DNA of 13,180 nt, taken from assembly GCA_934630905.1 (NCBI GenBank), contig CAKTXN010000049.1:1-13180 (forward strand), read 5' to 3'. A program made the translations under genes and the position numbers. The notes under the pieces were generated by a model. It was not told where the DNA came from and searched no databases. It worked only from the letters and a program-made list of their open reading frames with translations. Of this stretch, positions 6,921 through 13,180 are shown one piece after another. This stretch comes from an uncultured Eggerthellaceae bacterium. GTDB lineage: Bacteria; Actinomycetota; Coriobacteriia; Coriobacteriales; Eggerthellaceae. Each line of letters starts with the position of its first letter. Position 1 is the stretch's first letter.

Positions 6921-6937
6921 CTTATACCGTATACCGT
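6921..6937. promoter_or_regulatory. Candidate promoter/operator region of the hydrolase gene
   Basis: ATACCGT occurs twice in direct tandem (6924-6930 and 6931-6937). On the minus strand this block reads GTATACGGTATAAG; TATAAG (6926-6921) could be a -10 box about 60 bp upstream of the hydrolase start. No good -35 was found at the right distance, which would fit an activator-dependent promoter or simply a wrong call. Confidence 0.3.
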
Positions 6938-7063
6938 TTTCGTGCGTGCGTTGCGGCCGCGCGTGATTCGTTTCGCTTCTGTTGACTGGGCTCGCTGATT
7001 GTTGCTTTCTTGTCGATTTCGCGTTCAGCTGGAATTTCTTCTTACGCGCGCGAAAAAGATACC

Positions 7064-7069
7064 TACAAT
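7064..7069 (+). promoter_or_regulatory. Candidate -10 box of the malic enzyme gene
   Basis: TACAAT matches five of six consensus bases and lies 75 bp before the ATG. The -35 position is weak (CTTACG at 17 bp), so the call is tentative. Confidence 0.3.
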
Positions 7070-7112
7070 ACGGAAGAGCACAATGCAGACGTATCTCATT
7101 CAAGTGAATCAG

Positions 7113-7130
7113 GTACAAGTACAAGTACAA
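7113..7130 (+). repeat. (GTACAA)3 hexanucleotide repeat abutting a ribosome binding site
   Basis: Three perfect GTACAA units run directly into the AGGAGAGG ribosome binding site (7130-7137) of the malic enzyme gene. The tract is noncoding and lies in the predicted 5' leader. Confidence 0.75.
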
Positions 7131-7143
7131 GGAGAGGTTTTTC

Positions 7144-8322
7144 ATGGATTACTATGCCGAGGCACTGAAACTGCACGAGCAGCATCATGGCAAGATTTCG
7201 GTTGCCAGCAAGGTTCCGGTCGAGACGGCTGACGACATGAGCGTTGCGTACACTCCTGGCGTTGCCCAGCCGTGCGTGGAGATTCATAACGATGCAAATA
7301 ACGCGTATAAATACACCGCCAAGGGCAATCTTGTTGCCGTTGTTTCCGATGGCAGCGCTGTTTTAGGCCTGGGCAATATCGGTGCCGCTGCGGCCATGCC
7401 TGTTATGGAGGGCAAGTCTGTTCTGTTCAAGCGTTTTGGCAACGTTGATGCGTTCCCGATTTGCCTTGACACGCAGGATACCGAAGAAATCATCCATGCC
7501 GTGAAGCTTATCGCTCCTGTTTTCGGCGGCGTGAACTTGGAAGACATCGGCTCGCCGCGTTGCTTTGAGATTGAGCAGCGCCTTGAGGCGGAGCTTGACA
7601 TCCCTGTTTTCCACGATGACCAGCACGGAACCGCCATTGTTGTTACCGCTGCTTTGCTGAATGCGCTGAAAGTTGTGGGCAGGGACATTGCCGATATCAA
7701 GGTGGTGCTGAACGGACCGGGCGCTGCAGGTACGGCCATTATCAAGATGATGCTTACGGCGGGCGTGAAGAACGTTATTGCTGTTGATCGCAATGGCATT
7801 TTGCATCACGGTCGCAAGGGCTGCACGGAAGGCTACAAGAAGGACCTGTGCGACATCACGAACCCCGAGAACATCGAAGGCGATCTGGCGCGTGCGCTGC
7901 AGGGAGCCGATGTGTTTGTGGGCGTTTCGTCTGCAGGCGTTTTGAAGCCCGAGATGATTGCGACCATGACAGCCGACCCGATTGTGTTTGCTATGGCAAA
8001 TCCCGAGCCTGAGATTATGTACGATGATGCCATTGCTGCTGGCGTGAAAGTTATGGGCACGGGTCGCTCCGATATGCCGAACCAGATCAACAACGTGCTG
8101 GCATTCCCGGGCATCTTCCGCGGCGCGCTGGACGCTCATGCGCGCGACATCAATTACGACATGAAGCTTGCCGCTGCGTATGCCATTGCTGGCCTGGTTT
8201 CCGATGAAGAGCTGAAGCCCGAGTACATCATTCCTTCGGCGCTGGATATGCGCGTGGCCGACACGGTTGCTGCCGCTGTTGCCGAAGCAGCCCGTCGTAC
8301 GGGTTCTGCAAAGCAGCTCTAA
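7144..8322 (+). CDS. NAD(P)-dependent malic enzyme (oxaloacetate-decarboxylating, small bacterial form)
   Basis: This cytoplasmic enzyme oxidatively decarboxylates malate to pyruvate and CO2, producing NAD(P)H. Family motifs in order are YTPGVAQP (Y36 region), VSDGSAVLGLGNIG (67-80), EGKSVLFKRFGNVDAFP (with K91), CFEIE (140-144), FHDDQHGTAIV (156-166) and the dinucleotide fold GPGAAG (191-196) with D215 at the end of the next strand. An acidic residue there usually favours NAD. The 392-residue length fits the catalytic-only form, without the phosphotransacetylase-like domain of long MaeB. The ATG has AGGAGAGG six bases upstream. Codon choice looks regular (GTT, GCT, AAC, ATC frequent), suggesting good expression. 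It diverges from the hydrolase gene and seems to be a single-gene unit ended by the hairpin at 8347-8384. Confidence 0.93.
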   Translation: MDYYAEALKLHEQHHGKISVASKVPVETADDMSVAYTPGVAQPCVEIHNDANNAYKYTAKGNLVAVVSDGSAVLGLGNIGAAAAMPVMEGKSVLFKRFGNVDAFPICLDTQDTEEIIHAVKLIAPVFGGVNLEDIGSPRCFEIEQRLEAELDIPVFHDDQHGTAIVVTAALLNALKVVGRDIADIKVVLNGPGAAGTAIIKMMLTAGVKNVIAVDRNGILHHGRKGCTEGYKKDLCDITNPENIEGDLARALQGADVFVGVSSAGVLKPEMIATMTADPIVFAMANPEPEIMYDDAIAAGVKVMGTGRSDMPNQINNVLAFPGIFRGALDAHARDINYDMKLAAAYAIAGLVSDEELKPEYIIPSALDMRVADTVAAAVAEAARRTGSAKQL

Positions 8323-8346
8323 GGTACGCTGACCTGCGGTTTTAAG

Positions 8347-8384
8347 AAGCTTGGTGCTCGATTTCTGATTCGAGCACCAAGCTT
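8347..8384. terminator. Perfect 15-bp hairpin between convergent genes
   Basis: AAGCTTGGTGCTCGA at 8347-8361 is exactly complementary to 8370-8384, leaving an 8-base loop. It lies between the stop codons of the malic enzyme gene and pyrE, where a bidirectional terminator is expected. The following T-run is short on both strands. Confidence 0.65.
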
Positions 8385-8396
8385 TAGTAAGTAGAA

Positions 8397-9080
8397 CTAG
8401 GCCTTCGCGCCGTAAATCTTGTAGTACTCGTCAATCGCGGTCTTGATTTCATCGTTGATGACCACGCGGCCGCAGCATTCTTTGTTGTACAGGTACTCGG
8501 TGACTTCGGCCATATCTACAATGGCAGCAGTGGGGAAGCCGTATTTCTCGGAAACTTCTTCCAGCGCGTACTTCACGCCGCCCTTGCCGACTTCCATGCG
8601 GTTCAAAGATACCATCAGGCCTTTTACCTCAACATCGGCGGCAGCTTTCAGAATAGGATACGTCTCGTCAATAGATTTGCCCGACGTGGTAACGTCTTCC
8701 ACGATAATCACGCGATCGCCGTCGTGCAAATCGCTGCCCAAAAGCATGCCCGCATCGGCGCCGTGGTCTTTTGCTTCTTTACGGTTCGAGCAGTAGCGAA
8801 CTTCCTTGCCGTACAGCTCGTGCAGGCCAATGGCAGTAATAACCGACAGCGGAATCCCCTTGTAAGCAGGACCGAACACCACGTCGAAATCCAGGCCATA
8901 CGTCTTCTCGATGGCTTGCGCGTAATAACGCCCCAGCTTCAGAAGCTGTTCGCCTGTTACATAAGCGCCCGCGTTCATGAAAAACGGCGATTTACGTCCG
9001 CTTTTCAGAGTGAAGTCGCCAAACTTCAATACGTCGCTTTGAACCATAAACTCAATGAACTCTTGCTTATACGCGTCCAT
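8397..9080 (-). CDS. pyrE: Orotate phosphoribosyltransferase
   Basis: This enzyme joins orotate and PRPP to give OMP, the fifth step of pyrimidine synthesis, in the cytosol. The PRPP-binding loop is VIIVEDVTTSGKS (residues 125-137). The flexible catalytic loop RKEAKDHG carries K101, K104 and H106. FTLKSGRKSPFFMN and VFGPAYKGIPL are further family signatures. The frame is open for 43 codons upstream, but the family start fits the ATG at 9080, with GGAAAGG (9093-9087) six bases before it. That gives 227 residues, a normal size. It lies 125 bp downstream of comFC on the same strand. No other pyrimidine gene is near. A minus-strand TACAAT at 9122-9117 could be its own -10 box, but the -35 is poor. 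Confidence 0.95.
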   Translation of the reverse strand: MDAYKQEFIEFMVQSDVLKFGDFTLKSGRKSPFFMNAGAYVTGEQLLKLGRYYAQAIEKTYGLDFDVVFGPAYKGIPLSVITAIGLHELYGKEVRYCSNRKEAKDHGADAGMLLGSDLHDGDRVIIVEDVTTSGKSIDETYPILKAAADVEVKGLMVSLNRMEVGKGGVKYALEEVSEKYGFPTAAIVDMAEVTEYLYNKECCGRVVINDEIKTAIDEYYKIYGAKA

Positions 9081-9122
9081 AGGGTACCTTTCCGTTGTTT
9101 TTTCGCATACGTTTCCATTGTA

Positions 9123-9192
9123 GCGTAGAGCAGCCGCCTTCGTGGGGAAGAGGTTGGCGGATTGCGGCAAGAGCAAGCGTGCACTGCTACGC
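9123..9192 (-). other. Structured leader between comFC and pyrE
   Basis: On the minus strand GCGTAGCAG (9192-9184) pairs with CTGCTCTACGC (9133-9123), leaving a two-base bulge. Inside it CCGCC (9160-9156) pairs with GGCGG (9138-9134) around a TTC/GAA tip. No T-run follows, so it is not a simple terminator. It matches no riboswitch or PyrR site I can recognise. Confidence 0.35.
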
Positions 9193-9205
9193 GGGCGCAG
9201 CTTCA

Positions 9206-9997
9206 TCAAACAACGCGGGCGAATGTCAGCCCCTCAACATGGGCGGCTCCTTTCTTTTCAAGCGCGTGTGCTGCCGCACGAAGCGTGGCGCCGGTGGTCA
9301 TTACGTCATCAATAATTAGTATGCGCTTGGGCAGGCTGAGCGCTTGCTGCGAAAGACGCAGGTTAAACGCGCTATCGATGTTGTTCCAGCGCTCTTTTTG
9401 CGAGAGTTTTCGCTGGTCTTGGGCTTGCGGCCGCTCAAAAGCGAACAGGAATGGCAAATCGGTAGCGCGGGCAATCTTGCGCGCGATTGCCTCCATATGA
9501 TCAAAGCCGCGCCGCAGGTAGGCATTGTATGAGTCGGGGATAAACGTTGCTGCATCGAAGGACTTCCATTTTTCCGGGGAAAGAGCATGTTGCATGGCGT
9601 CAACCATGAACGAAGCAAGGCGTTGTTCTCCGGCATCTTTGTAGCAGCGGATGATTGAGCCGCTTTCTTCGCTGAACAGCACGGCGCTTGAGCAAAACAG
9701 CGGCTCTTCCGTTTGTTCGCGGCGGGCACGCGTGAAAGAATTGCATTCGCAGCATTGCCTGAACCCGAAGGGCGCGCCGCACGTTGCGCAGGCAAGCCAA
9801 GGGTCCCAAAACCGCAAGGCTTGTCTGCAGGTGTCGCAGACCAGAGCGCCTGGCGCATCGCATATCGCGCAGCGGGTGGGCCAGGCAAGTTCAAGGGCCA
9901 CGTCTTTGAGCTGCGCGCATGCAAAAGAAATCGAGGCGCTCTTGGGTGCCTTCGACTTCTCCTGATATGTGCATTCTGTCTGTAACATGAAAGGCAT
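9206..9997 (-). CDS. comFC: ComFC-like phosphoribosyltransferase-fold protein
   Basis: This protein belongs to the ComF/GntX amidophosphoribosyltransferase-like family; in naturally competent bacteria ComFC acts in DNA uptake or processing. The N-terminal part has a zinc-finger-like set of cysteines (C43, C46, C54, C57, then C70, C73, C82/C83, C85). RRGFDHMEAIARKIA is the typical family segment. The C-terminal PRPP loop is ILIIDDVMTTGATL (about 226-239). The domain really begins near DVALELAWPTRC; the preceding ~30 residues are unlike the family. The start is uncertain: ATGs at 9997 and 9988 and a TTG at 10018 are possible, none with a clear ribosome binding site. No other competence gene is nearby, so a role in competence here is inference. 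Confidence 0.85.
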   Translation of the reverse strand: MPFMLQTECTYQEKSKAPKSASISFACAQLKDVALELAWPTRCAICDAPGALVCDTCRQALRFWDPWLACATCGAPFGFRQCCECNSFTRARREQTEEPLFCSSAVLFSEESGSIIRCYKDAGEQRLASFMVDAMQHALSPEKWKSFDAATFIPDSYNAYLRRGFDHMEAIARKIARATDLPFLFAFERPQAQDQRKLSQKERWNNIDSAFNLRLSQQALSLPKRILIIDDVMTTGATLRAAAHALEKKGAAHVEGLTFARVV

Positions 9998-10010
9998 CTT
10001 AGAAAATACC

Positions 10011-10106
10011 GCTATCAAAAAGCTATCAAAACGGACGTTTTCGTTGACAAAAAGCTATCAAAACAGAGAGAAATGCTTTCAAAATTCTTACAAACGCCTT
10101 CGCTTG
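10011..10106. promoter_or_regulatory. Phased A-tract array with repeated GCTATCAAAA motif
   Basis: GCTATCAAAA occurs exactly at 10011, 10022 and 10054, with degenerate copies at 10043 (GTTGACAAAA), 10075 (GCTTTCAAAA) and 10086 (TCTTACAAAC). The spacing alternates 11 and 21 bp, giving three 32-bp units. A- or T-tracts centre at about 10019, 10029.5, 10039.5, 10051, 10061.5, 10072, 10083 and 10093, a period of about 10.5 bp. Such phasing is known to bend DNA. It sits directly upstream of comFC and may cover its promoter or an operator. Confidence 0.65.
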
Positions 10107-10514
10107 ATTGATTTTTCGCACAAGGGGCGTAATCTAGTCTCTAAAGCGTCGCTAAAAGATTCGCAAAGTGATTTGCGCTTTTATTAAGAGAAAGCGGCAA
10201 TCAGTAGGCGTATCTGTTAAACTTGAGCATTGCTTCTTTCGAGTCTGTAGTTGAGGACAACGTTCGTGCGCCAAAAAAGCGCCGATCGTTTCCAATTCCA
10301 TGGCAGGCGCGGTCGAAAGGATCCACGTAAGGCGAACTGCATGTTTGCTGAGCATGGCGCGCTCTAGAGGTAAGCCGTACCGCTCGTTGATAGCAACACA
10401 CGGTTGCGCGAGCGAGAGGGTAAGGGGTTCACGCTCCGCCCCGGTACGCGAGTGTGGGGGCAAAGACTAGGTCAGTCGAAAGAAGCGTTTGATTGGGATA
10501 ACAGGAGGATAAGA
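10107..10514. other. Gene-poor region upstream of the solute-binding protein gene
   Basis: I found no gene I can name in these 408 bp. A small hairpin CGCAAA/TTTGCG (10162-10177, loop GTGA) is followed by CTTTTATT and could be a weak plus-strand terminator or attenuator. TTGATAGC (10387-10394) is an inverted 8-base copy of the motif upstream of comFC. CGCTCG/CGAGCG (10381-10386 with a match about 23 bases on) can pair. A minus-strand frame from about 10401 to 10201 (66 residues) looks fairly protein-like but has no ribosome binding site and I do not recognise it. The only promoter candidate, TTGAGC-17-TGTAGT (10223-10251), is weak. Confidence 0.4.
10503..10508 (+). promoter_or_regulatory. Ribosome binding site that sets the lipoprotein start
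   Basis: AGGAGG stands six bases before the GTG at 10515. This start gives an N-terminus with a proper lipoprotein signal, whereas the longer open frame from 10404 would put 37 polar residues in front of it. Confidence 0.85.
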
Positions 10515-11420
10515 GTGAAAAAGCGTGTTTTATGCGCAGTGATTGGTTGCGTTCTTGCGTTAGGCATGGCGAGCGTTCTTTCGGGGTGCGATAACCCCCT
10601 GAACAGGGAAACGTATGTGCCTGAAAGCAAAACGGCGTCGGTTTCTACTCCGACCATCGGCGTTAATGGCACGTTGCGCGTGGGTGTGAACAGCACGAAT
10701 CCTCCTATGGCGGGCCAGGCCTCTAAGATTGTGGGTATTGACGTTGACATTGCCGCCGCCATTGCCGATGAATGGGGCTTGAAGTTGGAAATCGTTGATG
10801 CGGGCTCTGATCCTCTTACTTCCTTGCAGAATGGCAAGATTGACATTGCCTTGGGCTATGACACGTCTTCCACGAATTCGAACTTGACAAAGACATCTGC
10901 GTATTTACAGAAGGGCATTGCACTGTTCTCGCTGAATGAGAAGGCGAAGACGCCGGCGGATGGCTCGGTGATTGCAGCGCAGTCAAGTTCCATGAGCGCG
11001 TGGGCGGTTGGCTCCCAGTTTGAGAAGTGCACGTTGGAAAGCTCGACCGATTTGAAGTCCGCGTTTACTGCTTTGAAAGATGGCACGGCGAACTACGTTG
11101 CCGCCGATGCCGTTGTTGGTACGTATGCTGCGAAAACGGCTGGGGTAGACGCGCATATTGTGGCTATGATGCAACTGCCCACGGGATACTGCGGTGCCAC
11201 GCTTGCAACGAACAATGATCTGCTGAAGAAGCTGAACACCACGCTTACGCAGCTTGATTCGCAGGGAATCATCGATCTTATTGAGACGAAATGGCTTGGC
11301 ACAACCGTTGAGCTTAAAAACGTTACTCTGACGGCGGGTGCGAAGACAACAACAGAAACCACCGCCGATATCAAAACGACCGAATCCGAGGAAAAGGCAA
11401 CGAAAACAGCGAACAACTAG
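10515..11420 (+). CDS. Solute-binding lipoprotein of the amino-acid ABC transporter type (SBP family 3)
   Basis: This is a membrane-anchored extracytoplasmic binding protein. The signal peptide is MKKRVLCAVIG... with lipobox L22-S23-G24-C25. The family-3 fold shows in GTLRVGVNSTNPPM (52-65), GIDVDIAAAIA (74-84), LQNGKIDIALG (104-114), the second-lobe segment AADAVVGTYAAK (196-207) and LIETKWLG near residue 262. In classical family members a stretch after the KxDxxxxG motif carries an arginine that binds the ligand carboxylate (R77 in HisJ). Residues 111-135 here contain no arginine, so the ligand may not be a standard amino acid. A Thr/Lys/Glu-rich tail of about 35 residues ends the 301-residue protein. 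No permease or ATPase gene is adjacent, making it an orphan here. Confidence 0.85.
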   Translation: MKKRVLCAVIGCVLALGMASVLSGCDNPLNRETYVPESKTASVSTPTIGVNGTLRVGVNSTNPPMAGQASKIVGIDVDIAAAIADEWGLKLEIVDAGSDPLTSLQNGKIDIALGYDTSSTNSNLTKTSAYLQKGIALFSLNEKAKTPADGSVIAAQSSSMSAWAVGSQFEKCTLESSTDLKSAFTALKDGTANYVAADAVVGTYAAKTAGVDAHIVAMMQLPTGYCGATLATNNDLLKKLNTTLTQLDSQGIIDLIETKWLGTTVELKNVTLTAGAKTTTETTADIKTTESEEKATKTANN

Positions 11421-11738
11421 AATCGAAGCGTGGGATTTTGCGCCCGGCGCGTCATGAAACGCCACAGCGTGCAAAAGCCCAGTTCAACAACTCGTGATTA
11501 TCGAATGGATGGCGGCTCTCACCATAACAGGTGGGGGCTGCTTTGCACTTGCGCTTTATTTGCGCACCCTGTTGCATCCTTCGACTGCTGATTGGTTTTG
11601 TTCTTTGTGCCTGTCCCTAAAAAGTATCTCGCGCCAGGCAATGGTAACCGTCAAGCACTAAATGTGGATTTTTTGTTTGCGGCGAGGCGCATCTACGGGT
11701 ACTATAGCTTCATGCAATTTCCATAGAGAGGATAAAAT
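11421..11738 (+). promoter_or_regulatory. Intergenic region upstream of sstT
   Basis: This 318-bp gap has no confident gene. A possible 55-codon frame runs from a GTG at 11494 to TAA at 11661; it would encode a hydrophobic, Trp- and Cys-containing peptide, but has no ribosome binding site. A small hairpin TGCGC/GCGCA lies at 11550-11566. TTGCGG (11677-11682), a 17-bp spacer and TACTAT (11700-11705) form a plausible promoter for sstT, which would give a short leader of about 25-30 bases. No clear terminator for the preceding lipoprotein gene was found. Confidence 0.4.
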
Positions 11739-13025
11739 ATGAAGCAAATCATAGCGAAATGGAACGATACGAGCTTAGTGCTGCGAATCGTTGTCGGTCT
11801 TGTTATCGGCTTGATTCTGGCGCTTGCTGTTCCGGGCGCACTCGTCATCATCCCGTTGCTGGGTACTCTTTTCGTGTCGGCGTTGAAGGCGGTTGCTCCT
11901 ATTCTGGTTTTCTTCCTGGTCATCGCAACCATGGCCAACGCAAAGACTTCGGGCGCCATGAAAATGGTCATTGTTCTTTATATTGTGAGCACGCTGGTGG
12001 CTGCAATCATTGCGGTTATCGCGAGCTTCATTTCTCCCACCACGCTTACGCTTGCTCTTGACGGCGCGCAGCAAACGGCACCTTCTGGCGTGGGCGAGGT
12101 TGTGAAGACGCTGGTCATGAACATCTTCACGAACCCGGTTACCGCTTTGATGAACGGCAACTTCATTGGCATCTTGGCATGGGCTATCGCGCTGGGTGTT
12201 GCCCTTCGTGTTGCCAGCCAGGAAACGCGCGACGTGTTCACCAACATTTCCGATGCTGTTTCGGCTGTTGTTCGCTGGATCATCTCCTTGGCTCCGTTCG
12301 GCGTTATGGGCTTGGTGTACACTTCTGTTTCTGAAAACGGCCTTGAGATTTTCTACGAGTACGGACATCTTATCGTGGTGCTTGTGGTTTCCATGCTTAT
12401 CATTGCGCTTATCGCCAACCCGATTATGGCGTTCATCGTTATGCGCAAGAATCCGTTCCCGCTGGTGCTGCGCTGCCTGAAGGACAGCGGCATTACGGCG
12501 TTCTTCACCCGCAGCTCTGCGGCTAACATTCCGGTGAACATGGAACTCTGCGAGAAGCTGGGCTTGGACAAGTCGAACTATTCGCTGTCCATCCCGCTGG
12601 GTGCAACTATCAACATGGCAGGCGCTGCCGTTACCATCACTGTTATGGCTATGGCCGCGGCTACCACCATGGGCATTGCCGTTGACCCGGTAACGGCTGT
12701 TCTGCTGTGCGTTCTTGCCGCTATCTCCGCTTGCGGCGCTTCGGGTGTTCCGGGCGGTTCCTTGCTGCTTATCCCGCTGGCGTGCGGCCTGTTCGGCATT
12801 GGTAGCGACGTTGCCATGCAGTGTGTTGCTATTGGTCTGATCATCGGCGTTATCCAGGACTCCTGCGAGACGGCTTTGAACTCTTCTTCCGACGTTCTGT
12901 TCACCGCTGTTGCAGATTACGCACAGAAAATCAAAGCGGGCGTTGAAGTATTTCCCGGCAAAGATGCTGCCTATGAAGAAGCAGAAGTAGCTGCTAGCGC
13001 AGAAGCTCCCGCTGATAACGCGTAA
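11739..13025 (+). CDS. sstT: Na+/serine-threonine symporter
   Basis: SstT imports serine and threonine with sodium; it belongs to the dicarboxylate/amino acid:cation symporter (DAACS) family and sits in the cytoplasmic membrane. Core motifs are nearly textbook: TRSSAANIPVN (257-267, hairpin 1), INMAGAAVTIT (291-301, the SstT form of the NMDGT motif), GASGVPGGSLLLIP (333-346, hairpin 2) and QDSCETALNSSSDVLFT (373-389, last helix with substrate- and sodium-site residues). About eight membrane helices are visible. Length 428 is close to the E. coli protein (about 414); the extra residues form an Ala/Glu-rich C-terminal tail. The ATG has AGAGAGGA (11725-11732) six bases upstream. It appears to be a single-gene unit ended by the terminator at 13126-13152. 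Confidence 0.96.
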   Translation: MKQIIAKWNDTSLVLRIVVGLVIGLILALAVPGALVIIPLLGTLFVSALKAVAPILVFFLVIATMANAKTSGAMKMVIVLYIVSTLVAAIIAVIASFISPTTLTLALDGAQQTAPSGVGEVVKTLVMNIFTNPVTALMNGNFIGILAWAIALGVALRVASQETRDVFTNISDAVSAVVRWIISLAPFGVMGLVYTSVSENGLEIFYEYGHLIVVLVVSMLIIALIANPIMAFIVMRKNPFPLVLRCLKDSGITAFFTRSSAANIPVNMELCEKLGLDKSNYSLSIPLGATINMAGAAVTITVMAMAAATTMGIAVDPVTAVLLCVLAAISACGASGVPGGSLLLIPLACGLFGIGSDVAMQCVAIGLIIGVIQDSCETALNSSSDVLFTAVADYAQKIKAGVEVFPGKDAAYEEAEVAASAEAPADNA

Positions 13026-13057
13026 TGCTTTGCGAGCGGGCGCTTCGCTGAACGTAC

Positions 13058-13073
13058 TTCGGTTGTAGCCGAA
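13058..13073 (+). other. Small hairpin in the sstT 3' untranslated region
   Basis: TTCGG (13058-13062) pairs with CCGAA (13069-13073) around a six-base loop. Flanking copies of TTTGCGAGC (13030-13038) and GCTTCGCAAA (13101-13110) are roughly complementary and could enclose it. No T-run follows; the real terminator is downstream. Confidence 0.35.
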
Positions 13074-13125
13074 TGCTTCGCCAGACGATTTCTCTCACAA
13101 GCTTCGCAAAACCGAATGCAAAAGG

Positions 13126-13152
13126 AAAGGGATCCGATCGGGTCCCTTTTTT
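13126..13152 (+). terminator. Rho-independent terminator of sstT
   Basis: AAAGGGATCC (13126-13135) pairs with GGGTCCCTTT (13140-13149) across a GATC loop, with one G-U pair. A run of six T residues (13147-13152) follows. This is a canonical intrinsic terminator, about 100 bp after the sstT stop. Confidence 0.9.
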
Positions 13153-13180
13153 CATCCGGGAAATCTACTACACATAAAAG

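Noticed and set aside
6861..7145. Upstream extension of the hydrolase (95 extra residues)
   Set aside because: The catalytic cysteine must be residue 2, and AAGGAGG stands directly before that start; the extension is basic, unstructured and runs back through the GTACAA repeat.
10011..10106. CRISPR-like array
   Set aside because: The 32-bp units are contiguous variants with no unique spacers and no cas genes nearby.
10401..10470. T-box riboswitch or tRNA T-arm (GGGGTTCACGCTCC, CCCCGGTACGCGAG)
   Set aside because: The T-box core AGGGTGG is absent, no stem I with specifier loop is visible, and the T-arm-like stretch does not pair into a tRNA.
10404..10514. Upstream extension of the binding protein
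   Set aside because: It would bury the lipoprotein signal peptide behind 37 polar residues; the GTG at 10515 has a perfect AGGAGG.

Overview
The window looks like a stretch of chromosome from a Gram-positive, probably gut- or mouth-associated anaerobe. The mix fits an actinobacterium of the Coriobacteriia/Eggerthellales type best: moderately GC-rich codon use, GTG starts, strong AGGAGG-like ribosome binding sites, a lipobox lipoprotein, a CpsBCD-type tyrosine phosphorylation module, a bile-salt-hydrolase-family enzyme, a small malic enzyme and a serine/threonine symporter. This placement is inference from gene content and was not tested by a search.

Layout. Positions 1-270 hold no gene I can support, but they carry an inverted pair of a REP-like repeat. 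Positions 3022-271 (minus strand) are an operon of three genes: a flippase-like membrane protein, pssA and psd. Together they should make phosphatidylethanolamine and possibly move a lipid across the membrane. Across a 320-bp divergent regulatory region lies a plus-strand operon (3343-5738): a Wzz/CpsC-like chain-length regulator, a CpsD-like tyrosine kinase with a long unusual C-terminal tail, and a CpsB-like PHP tyrosine phosphatase. It faces, across a hairpin-rich convergent gap, a minus-strand choloylglycine hydrolase (6860-5853). That gene diverges from a malic enzyme gene (7144-8322). A perfect 15-bp hairpin separates the malic enzyme from minus-strand pyrE (9080-8397) and comFC (about 9997-9206), two genes of the phosphoribosyltransferase fold.

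Upstream of comFC is a striking 95-bp array of A-tracts and a repeated GCTATCAAAA motif, phased with the DNA helix. It is followed by about 400 bp without a recognisable gene, then an orphan solute-binding lipoprotein (10515-11420), a 318-bp gap, the Na+/serine-threonine symporter gene sstT (11739-13025) and a strong intrinsic terminator at the right edge.

The genes cover envelope lipid synthesis, envelope polysaccharide control, bile-acid or penicillin-type amide hydrolysis, and amino acid or organic acid use. I see no mobile element gene, CRISPR array, tRNA or rRNA. No complete new system is evident. The best leads are the phased A-tract array, the kinase tail, the flippase-like gene coupled to phosphatidylethanolamine synthesis, and the binding protein that lacks the usual ligand-binding arginine.
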